64,000 nucleotides of DNA, taken from assembly GCA_019828595.1 (NCBI GenBank), contig JAHQRK010000051.1, forward strand, positions 57,700 through 121,699, written 5' to 3'. The position numbers were made by a program, and so were the translations under genes. How positions within the stretch are numbered: position 1 is the first letter of the stretch; every line of letters begins with the position of its first letter. A model generated the notes under the pieces. That model ran no database searches, had not been told where the DNA came from, and worked only from the letters and a program-made list of their open reading frames with translations. Origin of the DNA: Aphanomyces cochlioides. Taxonomy: Eukaryota > Oomycota > Saprolegniomycetes > Saprolegniales > Verrucalvaceae. Below are positions 37,559 to 48,587 of this stretch, in pieces.

Positions 37559-40016
37559 GGGAAGCGATCGTTGTGAGATCCGCTAGGTCGCCGTGAATTA
37601 AAGTAGGTTCGCTTGGGTGAAACATGACTTGATTGTGGAGAGTGATATCCAAATCGTTGCTTTCGTGTAGTTGAAGGATTTTTGTCATGATGTGACACAT
37701 CGATTCTCCGTCGCCAGTGTACATGAATTCCATTCTGTTCCATATGTGGAGGCCAAGGTCGGTGTACATCAGGAGTGACATGAGCGTTTCGGAGGATAGA
37801 CTGCGTTTACCAAGGCGAGAGGGTAACGCTGTCACTGGACTTTTTGTTGAGGCCAAAATTGCCGCATCGCTATTGAAATATAGTGGAGCATGAACTGCCA
37901 TCAATACTTCTGCAATGGCCAGCACTTCTTCGACTTCAACTCTGTTGAGGACGATGTCATCATCGGTGATGATTGCCTCGATGAGTGGGAGGTTGTTGAC
38001 CATCTTCTGGTCACTGAACACCGAGATCACATGGTCGTGAGTGATTGGAGTGCCGAATGTTGCCTCGTAGAGCTGACCAAAAGATTTTGTGCCACCACCA
38101 GACGCTCTTAGCCAACGATTAAGCAGTCGAAGACGAACAAAGTATTCGAAGCTGTCACGATTGGAGACAAAAATTTGGTGCAGTTGCAGTCCAAATTCGA
38201 TTGGCGCACGTTCTAGATGGATGCAGATCGTGTCAACACGCCCGTCCGTAATCAATTTCAATAAGTTGAAGGAATCGTGCGCTAACGCTTCCTTAACTTG
38301 GGCCGGGATATGTTGTGGTGCGTTTTGAGCCTTGGTGTCAAGGTCGTTGAGCTCGGCAAGTATGGCATCGAGAGACTTCTCAAACCTTTGGATTGAGCCC
38401 TCGTGGGGTTTGATCCCGCTAATGAACTCTTCAGCGGCAACGTGCACCTTGTCACCAGATTTGAGTGTCAGCTTTGGAACAATTACTTTGACAGTGGTGT
38501 TGCCAACTGTCGTTTCGTGTTCCTCGGGCTCAACATTAGCGCGTTCGTCCAGAGCCGCAAACATGTTCGGGGAGATCCAAGGACGATCAGGAGCTGGGAT
38601 TGAGCCAGCGGAGATTGGGGTTTTCTTTCTTTTGCCTGTAGTTTGAACTTCAGTCCATTCCTTGTTGCTGTCTCGGGTCGTTTTCTGCCGTTTGGCAGTG
38701 GATGTCGAGACAGCGGCGTCTCCCCGTGGGCGGTGAGGGGTTGCGTGAAGTCCATGTTGGGTGGCGATTACATCGAGGTCAAGGCGCGCGAGCTTCTTGT
38801 CACGGTAAAACCATCCTTGACCAAACACGCGGAGGCACCGACCCTTGAAAATGAATTCTTCAATTGATCGACCGTCATTGTGCATAGATTCGGGTATAGC
38901 TGTCCCTTCAAAATACAAGCGATAACGAGAGCTAGCCAAGCCAGTCGTCGAGGAAACTGTGGAGTATGAGCCCCACAAAAAGCGCGGCTCAAGCTTTGAC
39001 ATGATGCTGAACATGAGACGTTCTTCATCCTGTCCTTGGAGACCAGATGGGATATCGATGAAATATCCATCAAGTATATGGGGCTCAGTCATGACAAATC
39101 TCTGAGAGCTGCCATCCTTTGCCACTTGGATCTTGAGAGAGACTCCACGCAGCTTTTTAAGAGCATCTTCAGAGGCTATGCCCCACTTGAGAAGACGATT
39201 GGAGACATCTTTCTCGCACTTGATGACATCGACAAATGCATCGTCCAAATCAAGCGCTTGGTTGTCAAACAATAGAGATGTCATTGCCTTGGAGATGTCG
39301 ATGTATTTGGTGTATTGGCCAGTGGACATTTGTAGCCAGCCAACAACATCTCTGGGGGAATGTTTTTGGATGGGCAAAGTGTCGTCAAACGTGAGAGATC
39401 CTGTCGCGCGTTTTTGCAACAAGGACGCCAGCTCGGCCATAGTTGGTCGATAATGGCCGACGTCACTGTTCCGCTGAGCCTTGGCAGATTTAGCTCTCTG
39501 CTTGGCTTGGAATTCCCACACGCATTCGTTTGGCTTTTTGGTCGAGGTGTTCGACTCGGGTGGTATTGGCACGGAGCGTGTTGTAGCAGGAGGCGAGGCA
39601 TCGATTTGAGCTTCAGGCTCCATTTCCACATCAACATTGGTGTCGCGAATCGATTGGTCTTCAGAGCGCGGCTCCAGCTCAGTGGCTTGAGTAATCGGTG
39701 GGGTATGTGGTTGGTTGTTGTTGGAGATATCCTCTATGTCTTCATCAGGCATCGGAGAAACATTATCCTTGTTGACAGTTTTGTCGCTGGTACGAGCGCT
39801 TGGTAATGGCACGCGACCACCGAGTGTAGCAAGACGTATGGGCGGTTGAGCAGCAGGCGGAGTTTTGTCGATGATTGAGTCAGGTTCATCGTCATCATCA
39901 TCGTCAACAATCACCTCCATGATACTAGAAGCGTCCGAGGTATTGCGAAAGGGAGAGGCAGAAAAAGCTGAGGGCTTGTGTGCATGAGCACGGCTGGAAG
40001 AGCGGGTAGTCGCCAT
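37551..40016 (-). CDS. Family B ORF1, intact second copy
   Basis: 821 aa with the same translation as the M4 copy throughout. It starts at an ATG 47 nt from the element 5' end. Confidence 0.85.
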   Translation of the reverse strand: MATTRSSSRAHAHKPSAFSASPFRNTSDASSIMEVIVDDDDDDEPDSIIDKTPPAAQPPIRLATLGGRVPLPSARTSDKTVNKDNVSPMPDEDIEDISNNNQPHTPPITQATELEPRSEDQSIRDTNVDVEMEPEAQIDASPPATTRSVPIPPESNTSTKKPNECVWEFQAKQRAKSAKAQRNSDVGHYRPTMAELASLLQKRATGSLTFDDTLPIQKHSPRDVVGWLQMSTGQYTKYIDISKAMTSLLFDNQALDLDDAFVDVIKCEKDVSNRLLKWGIASEDALKKLRGVSLKIQVAKDGSSQRFVMTEPHILDGYFIDIPSGLQGQDEERLMFSIMSKLEPRFLWGSYSTVSSTTGLASSRYRLYFEGTAIPESMHNDGRSIEEFIFKGRCLRVFGQGWFYRDKKLARLDLDVIATQHGLHATPHRPRGDAAVSTSTAKRQKTTRDSNKEWTEVQTTGKRKKTPISAGSIPAPDRPWISPNMFAALDERANVEPEEHETTVGNTTVKVIVPKLTLKSGDKVHVAAEEFISGIKPHEGSIQRFEKSLDAILAELNDLDTKAQNAPQHIPAQVKEALAHDSFNLLKLITDGRVDTICIHLERAPIEFGLQLHQIFVSNRDSFEYFVRLRLLNRWLRASGGGTKSFGQLYEATFGTPITHDHVISVFSDQKMVNNLPLIEAIITDDDIVLNRVEVEEVLAIAEVLMAVHAPLYFNSDAAILASTKSPVTALPSRLGKRSLSSETLMSLLMYTDLGLHIWNRMEFMYTGDGESMCHIMTKILQLHESNDLDITLHNQVMFHPSEPTLIHGDLADLTTIASRG

Positions 40017-40032
40017 GTTGTCAGTTTTAGAC

Positions 40033-40063
40033 AGTGGTACTGCGGGGTAGCTGGCAAATTGGA
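40033..40063 (-). promoter_or_regulatory. Conserved 31-nt 5' terminus, second B copy
   Basis: Identical to 32116-32146. Here it is separated by six bases from a tRNA remnant and not joined to an intact tRNA, so any tRNA-linked function is lost at this site. Confidence 0.45.
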
Positions 40064-40083
40064 AACTGGGGTCGTATAGCTCA

Positions 40084-41178
40084 CTGCAATGGGGAGGTAT
40101 ATTAATAGACTTTCAATATCTACTAATACTAATATTGCCTACTAACGGCTCATCCCACTTCCAAATGCTTCAGCAGATTTTCTACTTTGGGCTTTGGAGT
40201 ACAGCGATTTTTGACTTGTTGAATAAATACTTGGGGCTTGTTAATTTGGGGCTGAAGGTTGGAGCGCGAGCAAAGTCGGGTACTTGGCTACCAGTGGGCG
40301 ATAGACAGGTTGTCTATGCAAAGTATTGATTGCTGAAATTGCTTCCACTCGTTGAGGGCTGTCAACTTCTTGGAGGCGAAGCCATCTGCGGATCGATGCA
40401 TGCCATCGGATGAAGCTGACTTCTTGCCAAATTTCTGGCGGAGGCGGCTCCTTCGATTCGAACTTGGCGGCGTTGTGCGTTGTCCAAATATAGTGAAGGT
40501 TGGAAGCACACAGAAGAGCCCAGAGCACAAACAGTATGTCTTGAAGCTGGCTACCGCGTTCGTTGACTTGAAAGCGGTCGATGTTGGTGATGGCAGTCCA
40601 ATCGAAATTGACACCGAAGCATCGCCAAGCGGTCGCGTGAAAACGCCAAAGGGGATACACGCGAGAGCAGGTGTGGAAGGCGTGGTGTTGGTTCTCCGGT
40701 GCGTCGCAATTGGTATAGACACAGCAAATTACGTCTGGCTGCTGAGGTTGCAAGTAGAACAAGCGCGAGTTGACAGGCAGCATGTTGAACAACAGTCGAA
40801 ACCAAACGTCGCCATGGAGGGGAGGCGGCCAACGGCATGTTTTGCGGATGAGTCGCACGTAGGTCGCAATATCTTGTTGCTCGACGCGGGACGATGTCGC
40901 CACTGGGTGCGGTTTTCCATCCGAAGGGGCGTGATGCGCCAAACGTGATACGAGTCGCTTGGGCCAACGCTCGAAGGATAGCAATTGATCTTTGAAAAGT
41001 GCCTTGAAAGGGTGACTTGTTGTATCGATATCGGTCAAAGCAGTTCCAGTTCGAACGCCAGACGTGCGGAGGACTTGGTCGAATATCTTGGTGAGGTGGC
41101 TATAAACTTGACCAGCACGTTCGGGTGCTGCAAATCCCATCGCGCCGTTCGCTTGTAACGTCACTTGTGTCGCACGGG
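40084..41178 (-). mobile_element. Family A, short 5'-truncated copy (M5)
   Basis: A 1095-bp fragment holding the 3' UTR and ORF2 C-terminus, cut at CGCACGGG. It was inserted before the full-length A copy to its right. Confidence 0.92.
40241..41178 (-). pseudogene. Family A ORF2, C-terminal fragment with CCHC knuckle
   Basis: About 312 codons, open to the junction. It carries the zf-RVT knuckle only. Confidence 0.88.
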
Positions 41179-41349
41179 GGTCGTATAGCTCACTGCAATG
41201 GGGAGGTATATTAATAGACTTTCAATATCTACTAATACTAATATTGCCTACTAACGGCTCATCCCACTTCCAAATGCTTCAGCAGATTTTCTACTTTGGG
41301 CTTTGGAGTACAGCGATTTTTGACTTGTTGAATAAATACTTGGGGCTTG

Positions 41350-44300
41350 TTAATTTGGGGCTGAAGGTTGGAGCGCGAGCAAAGTCGGGTACTTGGCTAC
41401 CAGTGGGCGATAGACAGGTTGTCTATGCAAAGTATTGATTGCTGAAATTGCTTCCACTCGTTGAGGGCTGTCAACTTCTTGGAGGCGAAGCCATCTGCGG
41501 ATCGATGCATGCCATCGGATGAAGCTGACTTCTTGCCAAATTTCTGGCGGAGGCGGCTCCTTCGATTCGAACTTGGCGGCGTTGTGCGTTGTCCAAATAT
41601 AGTGAAGGTTGGAAGCACACAGAAGAGCCCAGAGCACAAACAGTATGTCTTGAAGCTGGCTACCGCGTTCGTTGACTTGAAAGCGGTCGATGTTGGTGAT
41701 GGCAGTCCAATCGAAATTGACACCGAAGCATCGCCAAGCGGTCGCGTGAAAACGCCAAAGGGGATACACGCGAGAGCAGGTGTGGAAGGCGTGGTGTTGG
41801 TTCTCCGGTGCGTCGCAATTGGTATAGACACAGCAAATTACGTCTGGCTGCTGAGGTTGCAAGTAGAACAAGCGCGAGTTGACAGGCAGCATGTTGAACA
41901 ACAGTCGAAACCAAACGTCGCCATGGAGGGGAGGCGGCCAACGGCATGTTTTGCGGATGAGTCGCACGTAGGTCGCAATATCTTGTTGCTCGACGCGGGA
42001 CGATGTCGCCACTGGGTGCGGTTTTCCATCCGAAGGGGCGTGATGCGCCAAACGTGATACGAGTCGCTTGGGCCAACGCTCGAAGGATAGCAATTGATCT
42101 TTGAAAAGTGCCTTGAAAGGGTGACTTGTTGTATCGATATCGGTCAAAGCAGTTCCAGTTCGAACGCCAGACGTGCGGAGGACTTGGTCGAATATCTTGG
42201 TGAGGTGGCTATAAACTTGACCAGCACGTTCGGGTGCTGCAAATCCCATCGCGCCGTTCGCTTATAACGTCACTTGTGCCGCACGGTTGTTGGATGACAG
42301 TCGATCAATAAACGCAGCTCTTGTAGGCCATGTCCCTTGCCGTGTCAAGAAGTCTTTGAGGCAGTGGAAACCGTTTTGAGACGCATGTCTACACCATCGA
42401 CGACACAGAGCAGTCTTCACGACATTTGATGTAGCACCCGCAGGACCAACTTGCAGAGCGGGGTAGGATGTCAGCCACACGGGGAGGTTCAAAAGTTCTT
42501 CGAGGCTTGGTGGCGAAGCGGTTCGCTTGGCCATAGGTGTGGCGGCCCATTGATGCCAAATGTCGTGCCAAAGAGGATGCAGCTCCCACAAAAACAACCA
42601 CTTGGAGCTGTGGTTGGGGAAGTACGTGAGAAAGTCGAACGGGTGGGTGTCGCGATACAGCTTGTTCATGACACGGGAAAATTGTCTCTTGACAAGCAAC
42701 TTCCATGGGGCAAATGTGTTGGGTGAATTGGGCTGCATCAAGAGTTGGAGCCGCAGCAGTCGCTGAGTCCGAAGCTTCGAAGCCACATGCGGAATACCGA
42801 GGCCGAGTTTTTGATCGAACTGCCACTTGCGGCAAATAGTTGAGCGATGATGGTCGGTGATTTGCGTCTTCCGACCAAGGATGTACTTGTTGACCATTCT
42901 TTGCCAAACGGCAACCATCGTTGGAGGCACATACACTGCAGCCGTGACATGCCATAACAACGACAACAACATGGTCGATACGATGAGTTTGCGGCCTTGG
43001 ATGGTTCGCGCACGACTTCCCCACGTTTGAAACGCAGCCAGAAACTTGTCGTTCAGTTGCTGGACTTGAAAATCGCGCGGCAGTCGGTGGCCAAAGAGAA
43101 TACCAAGGTATTTCACTGGCTTCTCGCTCGGCAAGACGTTCAAGAGGCCACCATCGTCGATGTCTTCGATATCGAGATTGTTGTTGAGCGCCAAAGTCAT
43201 GCACTTGGCAACGTTGAGACGAGCTCCAGACACAGAGCAAAAGTCTTCGACAATTGCCATTTGCTCGACCGCCGCTTGGAGGGATGACGAGAGTAGAGTC
43301 GTGTCGTCGGCAAAGTAGATGCTCGTCAGTGAGTCTCCATTTGGAAGGGGAATACCAAAATCAGGAGATCCGCGTAGCATTTCGCCGAGTGGCTCGAGGT
43401 AAAGTACGAAGAGCATGCACGATAGGGGGCAACCTTGCTTGACTCCGCGGGTAGGCCGTATGGTAGGGCCAAGACCGTCGTTGAAAATGATCTGGACCAG
43501 AGGCGTATTGTAAAGCAACTGAACCCAAGACACAAATGTGGGACCGATGTTCATCTCCTTGAGTACGTCGAAGAGAAAGCCTTGGTCAACCATATCGTAT
43601 GCCTTGGAAAAGTCGAGAAACGTCGCGTAGTAGTCGTGGTCTTCATTGGTACAGAAAGTCTGCAATGCTTGTACCAGCATCACGTGGTCGTGCAAGCGAC
43701 GGCCAGGGACAAAACCAGCTTGGCTTGGGTGAGCGAGGTATGGGGCAACTTGTGCAAGACGGTAGGCCAGCGCCCGCGATAGAATCTTGACTTCAACCGA
43801 CATGAGAGTAATCGGCCGATAGTTGCCAGGGTCGCCTCTGTCTCCAGCCTTGAACAAGAGCGCCACTGCACTTCGGCGTTGTTGGAGCAGGAGGTGACCG
43901 TGATGGGTGAGTTGGTAGTTGAACACCTTGAGCAGGATTTGGGCGAATACGTCCGGGGAGACTTGAAAGAAAGCTGCAGGCCAGCCGTCTGAACCAGGAG
44001 ACTTGTTCGGGTTCATAGACTTGAGCGCGCCGCACAGGTCTTCCGCCGTGAGAGGACTTTCCAGAGCGTCGCGCTGTTCTTGAGTGAGACGTCGAGTAAT
44101 GGCTCGAATGATAGCTCGGCGACGGGCCCGATTCAACGGTGGTTGGTCTCTTGGAGTGACCATGATGTTTTTCCAATGAGACGTAAAACCAGCCTTGACT
44201 TCAGACGGGTCAGTCGACGTTACACCGTTGATTGTCACGGACGAGAGCGGCACTTTGATCCCCTTGGGTCGACGAAAAAAGTGACTGGTACCTCGCTCGT

Positions 44301-45504
44301 TGACGTTGGCGTGAAAGTCGAATTGCTGATCCAGGTTGAACTGTCGGTACTCGCTGCGGGCAATGTCAAGGGCTTGACGGGCGGTATTAACAATGGATGT
44401 CTCAACGAGTCCCATGTCGAATGCTCGGCGGGAAGTAAGCCACTTCATCTTGAGGCTGTTGAGTGTGTACTTCATCGAGTCAATGTACTGGCGATGACTG
44501 ACTTGGAGACGCTTCTTCATTCTCTTCAACCAGCCGTACCACTTTGCGCCAAAGTTTTGAGTGTCGTCTGCGCGCATCTCGTCCAAAAGTTGATTGGCTT
44601 CGGCCTTGATCGCTGCGACTACTTGAGGGTTCTTTAAGAGCTCACGGGGGAGGCGCCAGTAACTTCGGTCGGGAGCTCGCTGCTCGCAGGAGAGGACCAC
44701 TTTGTGTTCCATGTGGTCGCCTGCAAAGCTGCTTGGGGAATAGCTTGAACGTGCGTACGTTTGAGCGACGATATCTTGGTCCACAAACAGGTAGTCGAGG
44801 CGGTTGCTTCGACCAGGGCCGCTGTAAACGCGCTCGTTGGGGTGGTGCATCCTCCACGCATCGATAACACCAAGTGCTGAAAGCCAGGCAATGCATTCCG
44901 CCTTACCAGCGTTGTGGTCTTGGCGAGGTCGAGTCGCGTCCAGATGCTCCTCCAGGGGTAAGTTGAAATCGCCTCCGACAAAGTGAATGCTGTCGTCTTC
45001 AAAGTCGCGAGGCAGATCGTCGAAAAACGGTGCTCGAGAGTGAGCGATAACCGGGGCATAGACGTTGTGAAAGTACACAGGAACGCCGTCCCACTGAGTT
45101 CGAACAACCATGTATCTTCCAGGTCGGTCATGGGTGGTCAAGTGTTGCAGGTCGAGGAATCCAGGCATGGATCCATGGAAATACGATGCCACACCGCAGC
45201 GCCGATTGTTGAGTGAGTCGACGCGATCAGTGCGGAGATCGTTGGTGAAGAGCTTGTATTTGCCAACGCCTACTTCGTTGTTGAGGTGGAGTTGGAAGGT
45301 TTCGAGATGTTTGATGTTATTGATTTTGGTTTCTTGAAAGAAAACGGCTTGGGTCGGAATTTGGAGTCGCCGCGCCACAAGATGTCCGTTGTCTTTCAGC
45401 CCATTGAGGTTGGCAGTGGTCAGTTCGAGTATGGGGAACTTGGTGAAGAGACCGGCCGCGACCACCTTAGCCACGGAACGCGACAGACGTTGCGTTCGCA
45501 ACAT
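41350..45504 (-). pseudogene. Family A ORF2 with one nonsense codon
   Basis: Same 1384-codon frame as the M1, M2 and M6 copies, except that Gln1081 is a TAA (42262-42264, a single G to A change on the + strand at 42264). The endonuclease and RT lie upstream of the stop. The last 304 residues, including the CCHC knuckle, are cut off. A few further substitutions are visible (for example Ala to Val in TINGVTS, and Thr to Ile in ALDIARS). The truncated protein could still have endonuclease and RT motifs, but the C-terminal region is normally needed in such elements. Confidence 0.92.
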
Positions 45505-48466
45505 CTCCCAGCATGAGTGTCTGAGTGTCGGGTTGGAACATCACTTGGTTGTCGAAGGTGGGGTCCAGGGAGCCAGCCTCATGGAATTCCAGGATCGTGG
45601 TCAAGACGTATCGCGACTTCTCGTCTTCGCCGGCATACAACGTTTCCATGATATTCCAAATCAAGAGGCCGAAGCTTGTGTCAAGCAATATGGCAGATAG
45701 CGATACGCCCGACAAACAGCGGGAGCCCAAATGAGAAGCCAGTGCAGTGACCGGGTACTTGGTAGAGGCCACGATCGCAGCATCACTGTTGTAGTACGTT
45801 GGAGCATGAATGGCCAAGAGAACTTCTGCCACAGCCAACACTTCTTCCAGGTCGCCGCGATGGAGGGAAATCTCGTCGCCGTCAATGGTAGTATCGATGA
45901 AGTCGATGTTCTTGAATAGCTCGATGTTGCTGAAGATGGCTTGAACGTGCTCGCGGGTCATACGCACACCCCACGTCAATGAGTACAGCTGGGAGAACGG
46001 TTTGTCTCCACCCCAAGTCGCTCGAAGCCACCGATGGAGGAGGCGTTGTCTCACAAAGTACTCAAAGCATGCACGGTCTTCATCAAAAAGTCGGTGCAGT
46101 TGCAAGCCAAATTCAATCGGGGAACGCTCGAGATGGCTACACAGCATGTCGACGCGGCCGTCGTTGATGAGTTGGGCAAGGTTGAACGAGCTGTTGGTCA
46201 CTGCATCTTCGACTTGGGTTGAGAGATGCAATGGAACTTTGGCTGTCTTGGTGTCGAGGTCTTGTAGTTCGGCGAGAATTTCGTCAAGAGACATTTCTAT
46301 GCGCTTGGGAACGCCATCTTGGATCTTGGTGCCGCCGACAAATTGACCGGACGTAGGGAGGTGGGGAGGGTCATCCGAGACGTCCAGCTTGGGTACAATC
46401 GTTGAGATCTTGTAATCGCCAAACTGAGCAACGTGTTCCTCGGGGTTGACACACACACGTTCGTCGAGGGCTTCAAACATGTTGGGCGAAATCCAAGAGC
46501 GGCCATGCTCGGGGGAATCCACTTGCTGTTGCGTCTTCTTGCGCTTGCCTCTCGACGCCTTGACGCCAGTCCACTGCGGAGGGTTGGCTTGCGCAGTTTT
46601 CCGACGTTTTGGCGCCTTGGGAGTCGAAGAAGGCGGGTTGGTTGGGCTGGGAGCTGGCTTGTTCAATCCATATTGGCGGGACGTTGCATCAAGGTCCAAA
46701 CGAACCAAGTTCTTGTCACGAAAATACCACCCTTGACCGTACACGCGGAGACAACGGCCCTTGAAAAGAATTTCTTCGACGAGACGGCCGTCGCGCTGTA
46801 TGGTCGTTGGTACGGAGGTTCCTTCAAAGTAAAGGCGGTACCGAGAGCTCGCCATACCGCTTGAAGAGGAAACGTTGGGGTAGGAGCCCCACAGGAAGCG
46901 TGGCTCCAACTTGGTCATGACGTCGAAGATCAGGCGCTCTTCGTCTTGATCTTGAAGGCCTTGAGGGATGTCCATGAAAAATCCGCCGAGGACGTGCGGA
47001 ACGTTCATCGTGAAGTGTTGGGACGAGCCATCTCGAGCGACTTGAATCTTAAACGCGATGCCTCGCAGCTTCGTCATCGCTTCGTGAGAGGCAACACCCC
47101 ACTTGAGCATGCGGTTCGGGATGTCCTTCTCGCATCTCACAATGTCAGCAATCGCAGTGTCGAGGCCGAGGGCTTGGTTGTCGAAAAGGATCGATGCCAT
47201 GGCAGCTGAAACATCGATGGTCTTCGTGTGTGCACCCGTGGGCATCTGCAACCAGCCGACGATGCCGCGCGCCGAGTGCTTCTGGATCGGGAGGGTGTCT
47301 TCAAACGTGAGGGTTCCAGCAGCACGCTTGCGAAGGAGGGGTTCGAGTTCCTCCATCGTGGGCTGGTAAGGAGCAACGTCCTTGGTCTTGATGGCCTTGG
47401 CAGACTGAGACCGCTGTTGCGCTTGGAAGGCCCATACGTCGTTGGGGGCCTGGCGGTTGTTGGGTTGGCCACGGCCAGGTGTCTGGGCTCCGCCAGATTG
47501 AGAAATGTTTTCCAAATGCGATCCGGGTGAAGCCTGAGATGATGGCTGGCGGACTGAGTGAGAGTCCGAGTCGTGCGTCAGACCAACACTCAAGCGTGCG
47601 TCAGAGGCTTGGTCTTGTCCGGACCCTGTCCCATGGTGGACAGAGTCACACGTTTGACCTTCACTCGCGTTGGACTTCGAGAAGCTTCCATGGGTGACTT
47701 GGTCTTGAGTATTCCCATGACCAACACTGGCCACAGGGTTGTTCGCGATTGTTCCAGATCTTGCCCGATGATTCTTCGAGAAGAGACCATCACTCATGGA
47801 GCGACTAGTCTCGATGGGATCTTGACCTGTCGCCAGAGTGGACTTGTCGCTCGGGGGATTCTTCGAGAAGGGACCTTCACTCAGGGATGGACTGTTCTCG
47901 AATCTTCCTTGACCTGTCGTCATGTTGACGTCGGTGCTTGAGCGAGTCTTCGAGAAGCCACTATCACTCGTCGAGAGAACATTCTCGAAAGGAACAGAAC
48001 CCAACGGAGTCTTGCCAGGCAAGCCACCATCACTCACGATGGACGTGGTTGATGGAGATTCTTCGGGCAAGGTCGTTGACGTCATGAGCACATCTTCCGA
48101 GGTTGGAACGCCGTCTTGCCAGGCTTCGTCGCAAGTGTCAGAGGTCGTTGGATCATTCGCGGGATCGCAAGCCTTCGTCGAGCGAGTCACAGGCAAGGGT
48201 TCAAAACGGCGCGGTTTCGAAGGGGTTGCACGTTGACGTGGAAACGGAACGCGCGTTGGAGTAGGGAGCGGATTCGTAGACGCGTCATGATGCGAAGCGT
48301 TGGAAGCATCGTCGACGTCCTCTTCCAACGACGACGCCATGTCGGTATCGCTTGGGGATGGGTCAGCAACGACGATGACGTCCATATCACTGGGGCTGGA
48401 CGCCGAGGGAGAGAACGCGGAGGAGCAAGATGGGGCACGAGGGTTGGTCGAGCGGGTAGCAACCAT
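45467..48466 (-). CDS. Family A ORF1: putative RNA-binding RNP protein, full length
   Basis: 999 aa from the ATG at 48466 (MVATRSTNPRA). An in-frame ATG at 48541 lies in the antisense of the tRNA and would add MLYRLSYTT plus the translated 5' UTR; I prefer 48466 because B ORF1 starts at the matching place. Residues about 27-33 (DMDVIVV) followed by acidic stretches resemble the SUMO-interacting motif of B. Residues about 165-270 hold a degenerate 29-residue repeat with an FSK core. About 365-600 is the conserved region with an RRM-like core (SRYRLYFEGTSVP ... LFKGRCLRVYGQGW). A basic patch and a helix-rich C-terminal half follow. It ends VAFRG-stop, overlapping ORF2 by 38 nt. Confidence 0.87.
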   Translation of the reverse strand: MVATRSTNPRAPSCSSAFSPSASSPSDMDVIVVADPSPSDTDMASSLEEDVDDASNASHHDASTNPLPTPTRVPFPRQRATPSKPRRFEPLPVTRSTKACDPANDPTTSDTCDEAWQDGVPTSEDVLMTSTTLPEESPSTTSIVSDGGLPGKTPLGSVPFENVLSTSDSGFSKTRSSTDVNMTTGQGRFENSPSLSEGPFSKNPPSDKSTLATGQDPIETSRSMSDGLFSKNHRARSGTIANNPVASVGHGNTQDQVTHGSFSKSNASEGQTCDSVHHGTGSGQDQASDARLSVGLTHDSDSHSVRQPSSQASPGSHLENISQSGGAQTPGRGQPNNRQAPNDVWAFQAQQRSQSAKAIKTKDVAPYQPTMEELEPLLRKRAAGTLTFEDTLPIQKHSARGIVGWLQMPTGAHTKTIDVSAAMASILFDNQALGLDTAIADIVRCEKDIPNRMLKWGVASHEAMTKLRGIAFKIQVARDGSSQHFTMNVPHVLGGFFMDIPQGLQDQDEERLIFDVMTKLEPRFLWGSYPNVSSSSGMASSRYRLYFEGTSVPTTIQRDGRLVEEILFKGRCLRVYGQGWYFRDKNLVRLDLDATSRQYGLNKPAPSPTNPPSSTPKAPKRRKTAQANPPQWTGVKASRGKRKKTQQQVDSPEHGRSWISPNMFEALDERVCVNPEEHVAQFGDYKISTIVPKLDVSDDPPHLPTSGQFVGGTKIQDGVPKRIEMSLDEILAELQDLDTKTAKVPLHLSTQVEDAVTNSSFNLAQLINDGRVDMLCSHLERSPIEFGLQLHRLFDEDRACFEYFVRQRLLHRWLRATWGGDKPFSQLYSLTWGVRMTREHVQAIFSNIELFKNIDFIDTTIDGDEISLHRGDLEEVLAVAEVLLAIHAPTYYNSDAAIVASTKYPVTALASHLGSRCLSGVSLSAILLDTSFGLLIWNIMETLYAGEDEKSRYVLTTILEFHEAGSLDPTFDNQVMFQPDTQTLMLGDVANATSVAFRG
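47661..47990 (-). repeat. Degenerate 87-bp coding repeats in family A ORF1
   Basis: CTTCGAGAAG recurs at 47675, 47774, 47861 and 47948, that is at spacings of 99, 87 and 87 bp, all multiples of three. Each encodes an FSK core preceded by S-x-S-x-G. The flanking TGQ and E-x-S residues recur in the better-preserved units. Family B ORF1 lacks this segment, which largely explains the length difference between the two ORF1 proteins. Confidence 0.7.
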
Positions 48467-48483
48467 ATTGTCAGATAGCGTAG

Positions 48484-48514
48484 AGTGGTACTGCGGGGTA
48501 GCTGGCAAATTGGA
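48484..48514 (-). promoter_or_regulatory. Conserved 31-nt 5' terminus, family A
   Basis: Identical to the family B 5' terminus at 32116-32146. The sequences diverge at once on the ORF1 side of it. Confidence 0.5.
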
Positions 48515-48587
48515 GGTCGTATAGCTCAGTCGGTAGAGCATGGTGCTAATAACGCCAGGGTCCTGGGTTCGAGCCCCAGTATGACCA
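48515..48587 (+). tRNA. tRNA-Ile(AAU), copy 5
   Basis: Identical to copy 1, with the full-length A element as its new upstream region. Confidence 0.97.

Larger units (their letters stand above)
36397..40063 (-). mobile_element. Family B, 5' half (M5, deletion product)
   Basis: Contains the 5' UTR, complete ORF1 and the first third of ORF2, corresponding to about 28480-32146 of the M4 copy. The 5' end is followed by six extra bases (AACTGG, 40064-40069) before the next tRNA remnant. Those bases may be untemplated additions. Confidence 0.9.
41193..48514 (-). mobile_element. Family A non-LTR retrotransposon, full length
   Basis: 7322 bp between a tRNA remnant (41179-41192) and tRNA copy 5, the youngest insertion in M5. 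It has a 48-nt 5' UTR, ORF1 (999 aa), ORF2 with one nonsense codon, and a 157-nt 3' UTR. There is no third ORF. It is the only A copy in the window with the true 5' end. Confidence 0.94.
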
